From Actinomycetes bacterium (GTDB lineage Bacteria > Actinomycetota > Acidimicrobiia > Acidimicrobiales > JABEUL01), in contig JAJZNL010000027.1 of the NCBI GenBank assembly GCA_021852345.1, forward strand, positions 1 through 44,033: a stretch of 44,033 bases of DNA. The letters run 5' to 3'. Below, piece by piece: positions 8,605-15,744 of this stretch. Under the pieces are notes generated by a model. It was not told the origin of the DNA and searched no databases. It saw only the letters and a list, made by a program, of their open reading frames with translations. Within the stretch, counting starts at the first letter, position 1; each line of letters starts with the position of its first letter. Both the position numbers and the translations under genes were made by a program.

Positions 8605-9915
8605 ATGACGCGGAAGCATAAAAGTACAAAATTAGAACAACTCTTAGAACAATTCATTGAACCTACGGATCAATGGGTTCGGCGAGAAGTAGCCAGGAAT
8701 TTTTCAACTCCTAAGGATCTGCTAATAAGACTTGCCAGCGATAACGTATGGCAAGTTCGTTTGGCAGTCGCAATGAATCTAAATACTCCGCTCAAGGCTC
8801 TAAAACTACTCGCTGAAGATACTGACTTTCGGGTTCGGCGGGAAATCACTTGGAATATAAATACTCCAGAGGATGTACTGATAAAACTCGCAGGCGATAA
8901 AATCGCAGAAGTTCGTGGAGGAGTAGCAAGAAATCCAAATGCTTCGCAAGAGGTCTTGCTGCAACTTGCAAGCGACGATGTTATCTATGTTCGCTGGGAA
9001 GTGGCATGGAATCTAAATACTCCGCTCAAGGCTCTAAAATTGCTCGCTGAAGATACCGACTTTCGGATTCGGTTAGAAGTTACAAGGAATCCAAATACCC
9101 CAGAGGATATGCTGATAAAACTCGCAGGTGATAATATCGCTGACGTTCGTCGAGGAGTGACAAGAAATCCAAAGACTCCAGAAGATGTACTGATACGACT
9201 TGCAGGTGATAATATCGCTGACGTTCGTCGAGGAGTGACAAGAAATCCAAAGACTCCAGAAGATGTACTGATACGACTTGCAGGTGATGATATCGCAGAT
9301 GTTCGTGGAGGAGTAGCAAGAAATCCAAATGCTTCACTCAAGGCTCTAAAATTGCTCGCTGAAGATACCGACTTTCGGATTCGGTTAGAAGTTACAAGGA
9401 ATCCAAATACCCCAGAGGATATGCTGATAAAACTCGCAGGTGATGATATCGCAGATGTTCGTCGAGGAGTAGCAAGAAATCCAAAGACTCCACAAGAGAT
9501 CTTGCTGCAACTTGCAAGCGACGATGTTATCTATGTTCTCTGGGAAGTGGCAAGAAATCCAAATGCGCCAGAAGATATACTCATACGACTCGCCGACGAT
9601 AATATTGCAGACGTTCGTCAAGGAGTAGCAAGAAATCCAAATGCTTCAGGAGAAGTTTTATTACGCCTATTCGACCCGGATAACAAAAATTTTCTTCATA
9701 GGGTAGTCGATCATTCGAATTGTACCATTGAAGTTCTAACAATCGCAGCCGGACGGTCTAAATCGAAGGATGTACTAAGGGCTATTTCATATTCTTCACG
9801 ACTGACGAACAATAATATGAATTTGGTGAGACTTCTTTATGCCAAAGACCGTAAATTAAAAAATTCAGATATTGAGCGAGTACTAACTTCTCGGAACTTA
9901 AAAGTTGACCAATGA
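8605..9915 (+). CDS. Leucine-rich-repeat-variant (LRV/HEAT-like) repeat protein
   Basis: The 436-residue soluble protein consists of about 13 tandem 26-residue helical repeats with consensus (D/E)VRxxVARNPNTPEDVLIxLA (residues about 25-350). A non-repeat C-terminal region of about 85 residues follows. The pattern matches the LRV repeat family, alpha-solenoids that usually act as protein-binding scaffolds; no catalytic motif is present. Some repeats are almost identical at DNA level, showing recent duplication. I chose ATG 8605; a TTG immediately precedes it. No partner gene is evident. It lies inside the tRNA-Ala island, which suggests horizontal acquisition. The biological role is unknown. 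Confidence 0.8.
   Translation: MTRKHKSTKLEQLLEQFIEPTDQWVRREVARNFSTPKDLLIRLASDNVWQVRLAVAMNLNTPLKALKLLAEDTDFRVRREITWNINTPEDVLIKLAGDKIAEVRGGVARNPNASQEVLLQLASDDVIYVRWEVAWNLNTPLKALKLLAEDTDFRIRLEVTRNPNTPEDMLIKLAGDNIADVRRGVTRNPKTPEDVLIRLAGDNIADVRRGVTRNPKTPEDVLIRLAGDDIADVRGGVARNPNASLKALKLLAEDTDFRIRLEVTRNPNTPEDMLIKLAGDDIADVRRGVARNPKTPQEILLQLASDDVIYVLWEVARNPNAPEDILIRLADDNIADVRQGVARNPNASGEVLLRLFDPDNKNFLHRVVDHSNCTIEVLTIAAGRSKSKDVLRAISYSSRLTNNNMNLVRLLYAKDRKLKNSDIERVLTSRNLKVDQ
8671..9660 (+). repeat. Coding tandem repeats, 78-nt unit
   Basis: The unit is 26 codons. Copies at about 9123-9200 and 9201-9278 are nearly identical, and a larger block at about 9025-9132 recurs at about 9337-9444, exactly 312 nt (four units) later. 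Such near-identity inside a solenoid gene indicates recent slippage or unequal crossover and predicts copy-number variation among strains. Confidence 0.85.
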
Positions 9916-9936
9916 TAACTTACTAAGGAGGCCGAT

Positions 9937-10770
9937 GGTAAGGGCGCATTAACCCAGTGGTATGTAAGATAATTCTGGAGTCTTAAATAAGCATGGTAGT
10001 GTCAGTGGTGAATGTTGTAAGTTTGCGAAGTGGATAGGTGGCTAATGTGCGAAGGTAGTTTTGACCCGTAACAGGGATTCTTCCTATGTGGTAATTCTTT
10101 ATTCCACACCTTACAGATTCGTCTGAATCAGCTGTGGGGAATATGGAGGCAAAAAGAATAATGTGAGCATTCCATTGGTGCTTTCAACGAAATTCTTTGC
10201 CATTCCTGACTTGTGTATTGGATGTCCGTCTACTATTAGAAATGTTGGACGATCAGCTTTATAAATGAGTCGTTTTAGAAATTCAACAAACACTTTAGAA
10301 TTGACTTTAGCTTCTACACACATAAAGCTTAGATGTCCACGTGGTGAAATCGCAGATATCATGTTTAAACTAAAGCGTGCTCCAGTTGTCTTTACAACTG
10401 GCGTTTTGCCCGTTTTAGCCCATGTTGTTCCAGAGTGATAATCAGAGCGAATACCCGCTTCGTCCTGAAAGTATATGTCAGCACCTAATTTCTTGGCTTG
10501 CTTTACAATCTTTGAATAGTCTTGTTCCCTCCATTTTTTAACCGCTACTTCATCTTGTTGGAATGCCTGATATTTAGGCTTTTGAACACTGAGACCCATT
10601 TCATGAAGCAATCTCCCAACACTTGTCAAAGACAGATCAATACCATAAAGCCTCAACTTGCCTGATTTTTTCCGACTTGTTCTCTAGTCCAAAGGGCAAA
10701 TGGAAGTCTTAGTTGTCTTGGAGTCTTGCCTATTACAACATTCCTGATTCTGAGGGTGTGCGAGAGTTAC
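9937..10770 (-). mobile_element. IS630-type element remnant
   Basis: Its 3' terminus (about 9937-9960) matches the end of the element at 238-261 in inverted orientation. The other terminus was not found, so it is 5'-truncated. Directly outside, TAAGGAGG at 9924-9931 and an ATG at 9935 could be the start of a gene interrupted by the insertion, but only five codons remain. Confidence 0.65.
9949..10747 (-). pseudogene. IS630-family transposase, degraded
   Basis: Homology runs from about 10747 (VVIGKTPRQLRLPFALWTR) to the family-typical end KTPELSYIP at 9949, but the frame is broken. One break near 10665 separates the linker (ends GKNQAS) from the catalytic core (10111-10656, 181 aa, with YFQDEAGIR, LIVDGHPIH and FFLPPYSPQL). 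A single-base deletion near 10125 changes LNPDESV to LIQTNL. A further shift near 10020 precedes the last residues. The N-terminal helix-turn-helix (about 100 residues) is missing. The first two conserved acidic residues are still present, but no functional transposase can be made. Confidence 0.85.
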
Positions 10771-10990
10771 TGGAATGGGTGTTTCAATGTACTGGAATAG
10801 TCAGTATATAATCGCAACTAAAGATATTGACCTATACAAGGATACTGGTCGTATGAGTTCAATCTATAGTTCCGTTTGCCATTGAATTTATACAGCTTAA
10901 TCATTAGCCCAACTTTGCCAGAATTATCCTCTAATTCTCCAAAAATAAGGGGTAAATAAAAGGGGCTCCAGGCATAAATGTGAGTAAAAT
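10771..10990. other. Non-coding or decayed stretch
   Basis: There is no supportable gene. A 62-codon minus-strand frame (10818-11006, TTG start) overlaps the end of the 121-aa ORF and has no recognisable motif. It could be a decayed relic. Confidence 0.3.
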
Positions 10991-11356
10991 TTAGAAGGGG
11001 TGCCAAATGATTTCCAAGGCAGCCAGATGACCTTTTGCCGTTAGTCCCAACCAGCAGATATCATCCCAACTTGGCGTTCGATTTAGAGCTTTCCACTCAC
11101 TAATTGCACGTTCAACAACAGTTTCAACGCATCCAGGCCAAGGAACAACAATCAGCATTCCTGCACCTACGCCTAGATATCCCATCAATATCAATCGCTC
11201 CGCTAAAAGAGATGTTAACTCGTCTTGAATTACGTCATAAAGATATGTTGCATCCTTAATCCCGAAATACTCTTGAGCCTCTGATACAACCTCAAAAAAT
11301 TGGAGAATGTCACATGCTCCAAGACGCAATAATTCATTACCAAAACTACTTGCCAT
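10991..11356 (-). CDS. Hypothetical protein (121 aa) in island
   Basis: I do not recognise a named family. It reads like a real soluble helical protein: acidic, with a helical N-terminal half (EVVSEAQEYFGIKDATYLYDVIQDELTSLL split by short turns). Its C-terminal half, ERAISEWKALNRTPSWDDICWLGLTAKGHLAA, has the W-x-L-T-x-x-G ending seen in many small actinobacterial winged-helix or immunity-type proteins. That resemblance is from memory only. Its ATG overlaps the stop of the 52-aa ORF by 11 bases, implying translational coupling. It lies between the IS630 remnant and the integrase fragment. Confidence 0.6.
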   Translation of the reverse strand: MASSFGNELLRLGACDILQFFEVVSEAQEYFGIKDATYLYDVIQDELTSLLAERLILMGYLGVGAGMLIVVPWPGCVETVVERAISEWKALNRTPSWDDICWLGLTAKGHLAALEIIWHPF

Positions 11357-11504
11357 TTGTATAGTCTATATGTATCTTTGAAGTCATACCATCAGGGAAC
11401 TTAATGTCGATCGTTGCACCACCCGTATTAGAGAATTCCCTTAGCTGCACAAGTGTACCGTCAGATAGTAGAAATCGAGTTCGTTCATCTTTAGATCGTA
11501 TCAC
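11346..11504 (-). CDS. Hypothetical small protein (52 aa) in island
   Basis: A GTG-started frame of 52 residues, beginning RSKDERTRFLLSDGTLVQ after the start and ending SKIHIDYTNGK. Its GTG overlaps the TGA of the integrase-like ORF (GTGA), and its TAG lies inside the start of the 121-aa ORF. Charge and beta-strand-like alternation suggest a small folded domain. The double overlap supports it being a real coupled gene rather than noise. No family is recognised. Confidence 0.5.
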   Translation of the reverse strand: MIRSKDERTRFLLSDGTLVQLREFSNTGGATIDIKFPDGMTSKIHIDYTNGK

Positions 11505-11833
11505 TGGCGAACTGTAAGTTTATCCAGCCTTATTTTAAGGATAAGTTTCAGAGGTGTTAAATAGTACTTAAAACTCTTCAGCGTTGTTGGCCTAACTTTA
11601 TTGACAGATTCGCAATGTTCTAAATATAAACCCAAATGAGTACCGAGAGTCGTGTTTGCTCCTCTTTCGGTCGAACTGTCCGCATCTGTTCTAAACTCAG
11701 CTAAAAGTTTACGCACATCTTTAATTCCACCGGCGATAACTTTAGATCTTTGGAATCGACCGTACCAATAACGAATACGCCACCAGTTAGAATTATCGCT
11801 ATCCCGATATATGCCTTTTTTTAAATTGAACAA
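11501..11833 (-). CDS. Tyrosine recombinase/integrase N-terminal fragment (110 aa)
   Basis: Residues 5-45 (GIYRDSDNSNWWRIRYWYGR) resemble the AP2-like arm-binding domain. Residues about 63-110 (TLGTHLGLYLEHCESVNKV, then RPTTLKSFKYYLTPL and LDKLTVRQ) are the SAM-like core-binding domain of phage-type integrases. The protein stops exactly where the catalytic domain should begin, so the R-H-R-Y active site is absent and it cannot recombine DNA. It lies 53 bp from the 3' end of tRNA-Ala, the usual integrase location. It may be a decayed remnant. Alternatively it may be a retained DNA-binding protein, since its stop overlaps the start of the next ORF. Confidence 0.75.
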   Translation of the reverse strand: MFNLKKGIYRDSDNSNWWRIRYWYGRFQRSKVIAGGIKDVRKLLAEFRTDADSSTERGANTTLGTHLGLYLEHCESVNKVRPTTLKSFKYYLTPLKLILKIRLDKLTVRQ

Positions 11834-11885
11834 ATGCTATTTGAATATTTTAGACATTATATATTGGCAAACCCCTTTTGCCTTG

Positions 11886-11959
11886 TGGAGCTGATGGGAC
11901 TCGAACCCACGACCTCTTGCGTGCAAAGCAAGCGCTCTAGCCAACTGAGCTACAGCCCC
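11886..11959 (-). tRNA. tRNA-Ala (anticodon UGC)
   Basis: The acceptor stem is GGGGCTG/CAGCTCC with discriminator A. The D arm is GCTCAGTTGGCTAGAGC. Anticodon stem CTTGC/GCAAG carries loop TTTGCAC (anticodon TGC). The T arm is GTGGGTTCGAGTCCCAT. There is a weak position in the acceptor stem (G-T type). CCA is not encoded. An island is attached at its 3' side. Confidence 0.95.
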
Positions 11960-12121
11960 GTGAATATATTTCAACATTGAATTTAAGAAATCCAGGTCAA
12001 ATATTATTCAAAAATCAACTTTTACAATCAGCGATTAATAAATGTTTGAATCAAATAATCCGTGACAAGCTAACATCTATTATATTATATAAGTCTTACC
12101 AACAATCTATAAATCGATGAC

Positions 12122-13006
12122 ATGACAAACCCAAATAATAAAACAGTCATAATAACTGGTGCCAACTCAGGCATTGGTAGAGAGACCGCGCTTGGTTTGG
12201 CGAAACAGAATTTTAATGTTATTTTGGCTTGCCGAAATCTTCAAAAGGCCGAAGAGGCACGAGACTATATTATTAGAAATTCTAAGAACGATTCGATAAC
12301 GACAGAGCAGTTAGATCTTGGAAATTTAAATAACATTAAGACCTTCGCCAAAAAGATACAGGCCAATTACAAAAGGATTGACGTTTTAATTAACAATGCA
12401 GGCAGCGTGTACAACTACCTTGGATTTACAGAAGACGGAATAGAACAAACTTTTGGAGTTAATCACATAGGACATTTTTATCTAACAAGATTACTTTTAA
12501 ATAAGATAATAAAATCAAAACCGTCCAGGATCATAAATATTGCCTCGTTCGCACACTACAGTTCCGAAGGAATCCAAATTAACGATATCAATTATGAGAA
12601 TACTCAATACAAAGGTTTTAAAGCTTATTCGGAGTCAAAGCTTGCCAATGTTTACTTTACAAGACACCTGGCTACCCTGTTGGATCCTAAAGTTACAACA
12701 GTAAATGCCGTACATCCCGGAATGGTAAGAAGCGGATTTGGAATGGACGGTGACTTAAAGGGTCTGTACGGACAGATGAATAAACTTTTTCGTTTCTTTG
12801 AAATATCTTCAACTGCGGGAGCCAGAACTCCTATTTGGCTTGCCAGCAGTGAAAAGGGAGGAAGGGTAACAGGAGAATATTTTGCCAGAAAACGGCCGGG
12901 TCTAATTTCAACAAAAGCGAGATCCCCCGAAGACGCAAAAGTGATTTGGGATTATAGTGAAAACCTAATAACAGAACGGGGTTTTTCACTGCCGTCTATA
13001 AACTAA
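12122..13006 (+). CDS. Short-chain dehydrogenase/reductase (retinol-dehydrogenase-like)
   Basis: The 294-residue NAD(P)-dependent oxidoreductase has the classical SDR motifs: TGANSGIGRE (cofactor binding, residues about 11-20), DVLINNAGSV (structural), the catalytic Ser region IINIASFAHYSS, and the catalytic YSESK (Tyr/Lys) followed by LANVYF. VNAVHPGMV completes the fold. The length and the Arg after the glycine motif resemble the retinol dehydrogenase/WW-domain oxidoreductase group; substrate specificity cannot be assigned. It starts at ATG 12122, upstream of the F420 oxidoreductase on the same strand with about 200 bp between. Confidence 0.88.
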   Translation: MTNPNNKTVIITGANSGIGRETALGLAKQNFNVILACRNLQKAEEARDYIIRNSKNDSITTEQLDLGNLNNIKTFAKKIQANYKRIDVLINNAGSVYNYLGFTEDGIEQTFGVNHIGHFYLTRLLLNKIIKSKPSRIINIASFAHYSSEGIQINDINYENTQYKGFKAYSESKLANVYFTRHLATLLDPKVTTVNAVHPGMVRSGFGMDGDLKGLYGQMNKLFRFFEISSTAGARTPIWLASSEKGGRVTGEYFARKRPGLISTKARSPEDAKVIWDYSENLITERGFSLPSIN

Positions 13007-13209
13007 ATAATTGTACTCGGTAACAGTTGGCAACCCTGAAACTTAATATAGTGAAATTAAAAAATCGACCTGCTAATACGTCAAATTTTAAAGCATAACA
13101 GTTGGTAGAGTGTGATCCAAAGTCACGTCGTTTACCAGTTGTAAGATAGGTGCACAACAATAGATCTATTAAAAGAAAACATATTGAAAATCAGTGTAAA
13201 GGATTAATA

Positions 13210-14070
13210 ATGAAACTTGGAATTGTGTTTGCAAATACTGCCAAATGGGTAGACGAGTCCGCTGGAATTTTAGCTCAAACTTGTGAAGAGCTTGATTTTG
13301 ATTCAGTGTGGACGGTAGAGCATGTCGTACTGCCCAAAGATTTTAAGTCGCCGTATCCATATACCGCTTCAGGTAAAATGCCAGGCGGAGACAAAGCTAT
13401 TATACCTGATCCCATAATTTGGCTTGCTTATTTGGCTTCACTGACTACCAAACTAAAACTGGCAACCGGTATAGTCATATTGCCTCAACGCAATCCGTTA
13501 ATGTTTGCAAAAGAAATAGCAACATTGGATTTGATGTCAAAAGGGAGGGTAATTTTAGGGGTGGGAATAGGATGGCTGAAAGAAGAGTTTGAAGCTCTCG
13601 ATGTCGATTTTTCAACTCGCGCAATGCGAACCGATGAAACAATTGGAGCCCTCAGGGCTCTGTGGACTCAAGAAATAGCAAACTATCACGGCGAACTAAT
13701 AAATTTTGACGATATGCGATCGAACCCCAAACCATACCAAAAAAACGGAGTACCTATCGTAATAGGTGGCCACAGTTTGTCGGCGGCAAAAAGAGCCGGT
13801 AAAATTGGTGACGGGTTTTTCCCCGCTATTCAAGATCCCGAAACTCTTTACGAATTAGTTAAAGTCATGAAACAGTCCGCAGAAGAGGCCGGACGGAACC
13901 CATCGGAAATAGAAATTACTTTTCCCGCCAGCTTTGACGAAAAGGTATTGGAGCAATATATCGAATTGGGAGTTTCGAGAGTAGTAGTTCCGCCTGTTGG
14001 AACAGGTAAAGAAGAGTTGGCCGAATTTTTAGGAAACTGTAAAGACCAAATCCTTAAAATTACCGGTTAA
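13210..14070 (+). CDS. LLM-class F420-dependent oxidoreductase (TIGR03619-like)
   Basis: The 286-residue protein is a luciferase-like (beta/alpha)8 barrel. The sequence begins MKLGIVFANTAKW and contains FDSVWTVEHVVLP, LATGIVILPQRNPLMFAKE, LGVGIGWLKEEFEALD and VPIVIGGHS, typical of actinobacterial coenzyme F420-dependent enzymes. The specific substrate is unknown. I choose ATG 13210 because AAAGGA sits just ahead and homology begins there; an in-frame GTG at 13150 adds 20 unlikely residues. Its stop overlaps by four bases the stop of the convergent DUF3048 gene. Confidence 0.88.
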   Translation: MKLGIVFANTAKWVDESAGILAQTCEELDFDSVWTVEHVVLPKDFKSPYPYTASGKMPGGDKAIIPDPIIWLAYLASLTTKLKLATGIVILPQRNPLMFAKEIATLDLMSKGRVILGVGIGWLKEEFEALDVDFSTRAMRTDETIGALRALWTQEIANYHGELINFDDMRSNPKPYQKNGVPIVIGGHSLSAAKRAGKIGDGFFPAIQDPETLYELVKVMKQSAEEAGRNPSEIEITFPASFDEKVLEQYIELGVSRVVVPPVGTGKEELAEFLGNCKDQILKITG

Positions 14071-15149
14071 CCCGATATTGTGGAAGTGGTTACTCCCGAG
14101 CTGGGGTTTGTTAGCAACTTCTGTGAAGCCTGATGAGGCACTATCTCCACAAATGTGCGACCGGGTTGCAAAGGTATCTCTTGGCCATTCGTGCCAATAA
14201 ATTTAGTCGGTTGACCTAAACTTGATCTAGCCCACATGCCTGTTATCGCCTGACCGTTCCTTAATATAGTTGCCGGCCCGCCGCTTAGAAAATTTGGAAC
14301 TACTTCCAACCCTCCAAGGGCATCTTCAACCCATGGTCCAAATGTCACCGTGACATTTTGAACAACTACATTTTGAGCTGTAATCGGTTTGCCTGCCGGA
14401 TCGGTTAACGGTACTCCAGAGTAATAGAGGTGCCATGAATTGTCCGTTGAACTCCACTCCCAGGTCTCATTACTGGAATAGCTAAAGTCTATGTGTATTC
14501 CAGTTGCGGGTTGGGGATTTAAAGCTGCCGGAATTGAATTACTGTAGGTAAATATTGGCGAAGGCGGAGTGACATCCGAAGAATCCATATTCCAAGCCGA
14601 AGACGGTGCCATATACGTACTGTCAGGTGCCACTTTGCCGGCAGGGTGAATAATTATTGACGGATTACCCAAAATATTAATATTGTATGACGGAGCATCA
14701 GCCTTAATCAAATTAACCACAGGAGTAATTCCACCTGCATGAACAAAGACTGGATCAGAAAGCTGTTTTAAGATTCCAATATCTTCATACCTTGCAGATC
14801 TGATAGGTCCGATGATTGACGGATTGTTGCAATTAAAGACGGCAACAAATCTTGTAATGAAACCTTCAACAGGCTCTTCAAACACTATATCAGCCTGATC
14901 TAATCCCGTTTGAGGTCTGGCCGCGGAGTAGTTGTCGATCTTTACGGCCAAAGCAGGCCTGTTGATACTCTGTCCGGGCTGCACGGGCAAACCGGTTAAT
15001 GGGCAAATGACCGGGGGTTGAGTTGTCGTAGTTGTCGAAGTGGTAGCCGCTGAAGCCACTATGGGTTTTTTCGAAGAACTGCAAGAGGCAATCAAAATTC
15101 CAATTGCACATAAAATAAAAACGATTTTAAATTTGAAAATTTTTTTCAA
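14067..15149 (-). CDS. DUF3048-domain lipoprotein (YerB-like)
   Basis: The 360-residue exported lipoprotein has a basic start and hydrophobic stretch with a lipobox ending LIASC (Cys at about residue 23), then a Ser/Thr-rich linker. The DUF3048 N-terminal domain (PALAVKIDNYSAARPQTGL, VFEEPVEG, RFVAVF, GPIRSARYED) and the C-terminal domain (GTNGQEIPLQPGRTFVEIVP) follow. The family is widespread in actinobacteria and Firmicutes, and its biochemical function is not established to my knowledge. It sits on the outer face of the cell membrane. Confidence 0.9.
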   Translation of the reverse strand: MKKIFKFKIVFILCAIGILIASCSSSKKPIVASAATTSTTTTTQPPVICPLTGLPVQPGQSINRPALAVKIDNYSAARPQTGLDQADIVFEEPVEGFITRFVAVFNCNNPSIIGPIRSARYEDIGILKQLSDPVFVHAGGITPVVNLIKADAPSYNINILGNPSIIIHPAGKVAPDSTYMAPSSAWNMDSSDVTPPSPIFTYSNSIPAALNPQPATGIHIDFSYSSNETWEWSSTDNSWHLYYSGVPLTDPAGKPITAQNVVVQNVTVTFGPWVEDALGGLEVVPNFLSGGPATILRNGQAITGMWARSSLGQPTKFIGTNGQEIPLQPGRTFVEIVPHQASQKLLTNPSSGVTTSTISG

Positions 15150-15744
15150 CTTACTACCTTATTAACCTATTGTTTCTTATGCTGGGTTTAAATACATTCT
15201 TTAAACAAATATCAATACCCGGTCACCATTAAGGCAACGGTCACGATAATTAACGCCATTGGTACACCCTCAGCGCACTTAATTTATTTACAAATCCCAA
15301 CATATATTCCAATACCCAGTATTCAGATACCCAGCATTCCAATACCCAGCGCAGATCGCACCCATTATGTCGAACATAACCATCCCAAGATCGATTACGG
15401 CCCCAACACCATATTCAACTCAACCTTTGTCTCATGCTTAGCTAAATTATTATAGCTGCTTGATTGTGAATTCGATTACAACTTTGGCACCGGTTCAATT
15501 GCGACTATTAAAGGGAACGTGTCGAACATACACCAAAAATGATAAATGACTCAAATAAGTTTAGCTTGAATTCAAATGCAAGTCTTGACAGCATTTTATA
15601 ACTTTAAAAAAAGTCAAATGTCACCTCAAATACGCAACCGGAAATTATGAGTTTAAATTTTCTGTAATTTATTTGTCTTTTAAACACAAATCCGTTCATT
15701 AAAATGCTATATAGGATTGCAATATTTACAACATTTACCTAGAG
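15150..15744. other. Long spacer upstream of the kdp sensor kinase
   Basis: There is no credible gene. It contains a 15-bp tandem repeat at 15305-15349 and otherwise AT-rich DNA leading to the kinase start. Confidence 0.5.
15305..15349. repeat. 15-bp tandem repeat, 3 copies
   Basis: The units are TATTCCAATACCCAG, TATTCAGATACCCAG and CATTCCAATACCCAG, head to tail without spacers. It lies in a non-coding stretch and is one of several 14-15 bp arrays in this window. Confidence 0.8.

Larger units (their letters stand above)
8135..11959. mobile_element. Decayed genomic island at tRNA-Ala
   Basis: The boundaries are the intact tRNA-Ala (11886-11959) and its degenerate direct copy (8135-8198). Directly inside the intact end lies a tyrosine-recombinase N-terminal fragment (11501-11833). 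The interior holds a repeat protein, an IS630 remnant and small unknown ORFs, with much non-coding debris. These are the hallmarks of an old integrative element that can no longer excise. Confidence 0.65.

Noticed and set aside
8985..9621. Minus-strand ORFs of 78-118 codons opposite the LRV gene
   Set aside because: They arise because the 78-nt coding repeat has no stops in the antisense frames; their proteins are just mirrored repeats.
258..9937. Composite transposon formed by the two IS630 copies
   Set aside because: The right copy is degraded and truncated, and the interval holds housekeeping genes (tRNA-Ser, lysC-asd), so mobilisation as a unit is not credible.
10818..11006. 62-codon minus-strand ORF after the 121-aa gene
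   Set aside because: It overlaps the end of the better-supported ORF, starts with TTG and has no recognisable motif; a decayed relic cannot be excluded.
13085..13145. Inverted repeat ACAGTTGGTA/TACCAGTTGT-like ahead of the F420 oxidoreductase
   Set aside because: On inspection the arms do not pair as an inverted repeat beyond a few bases.
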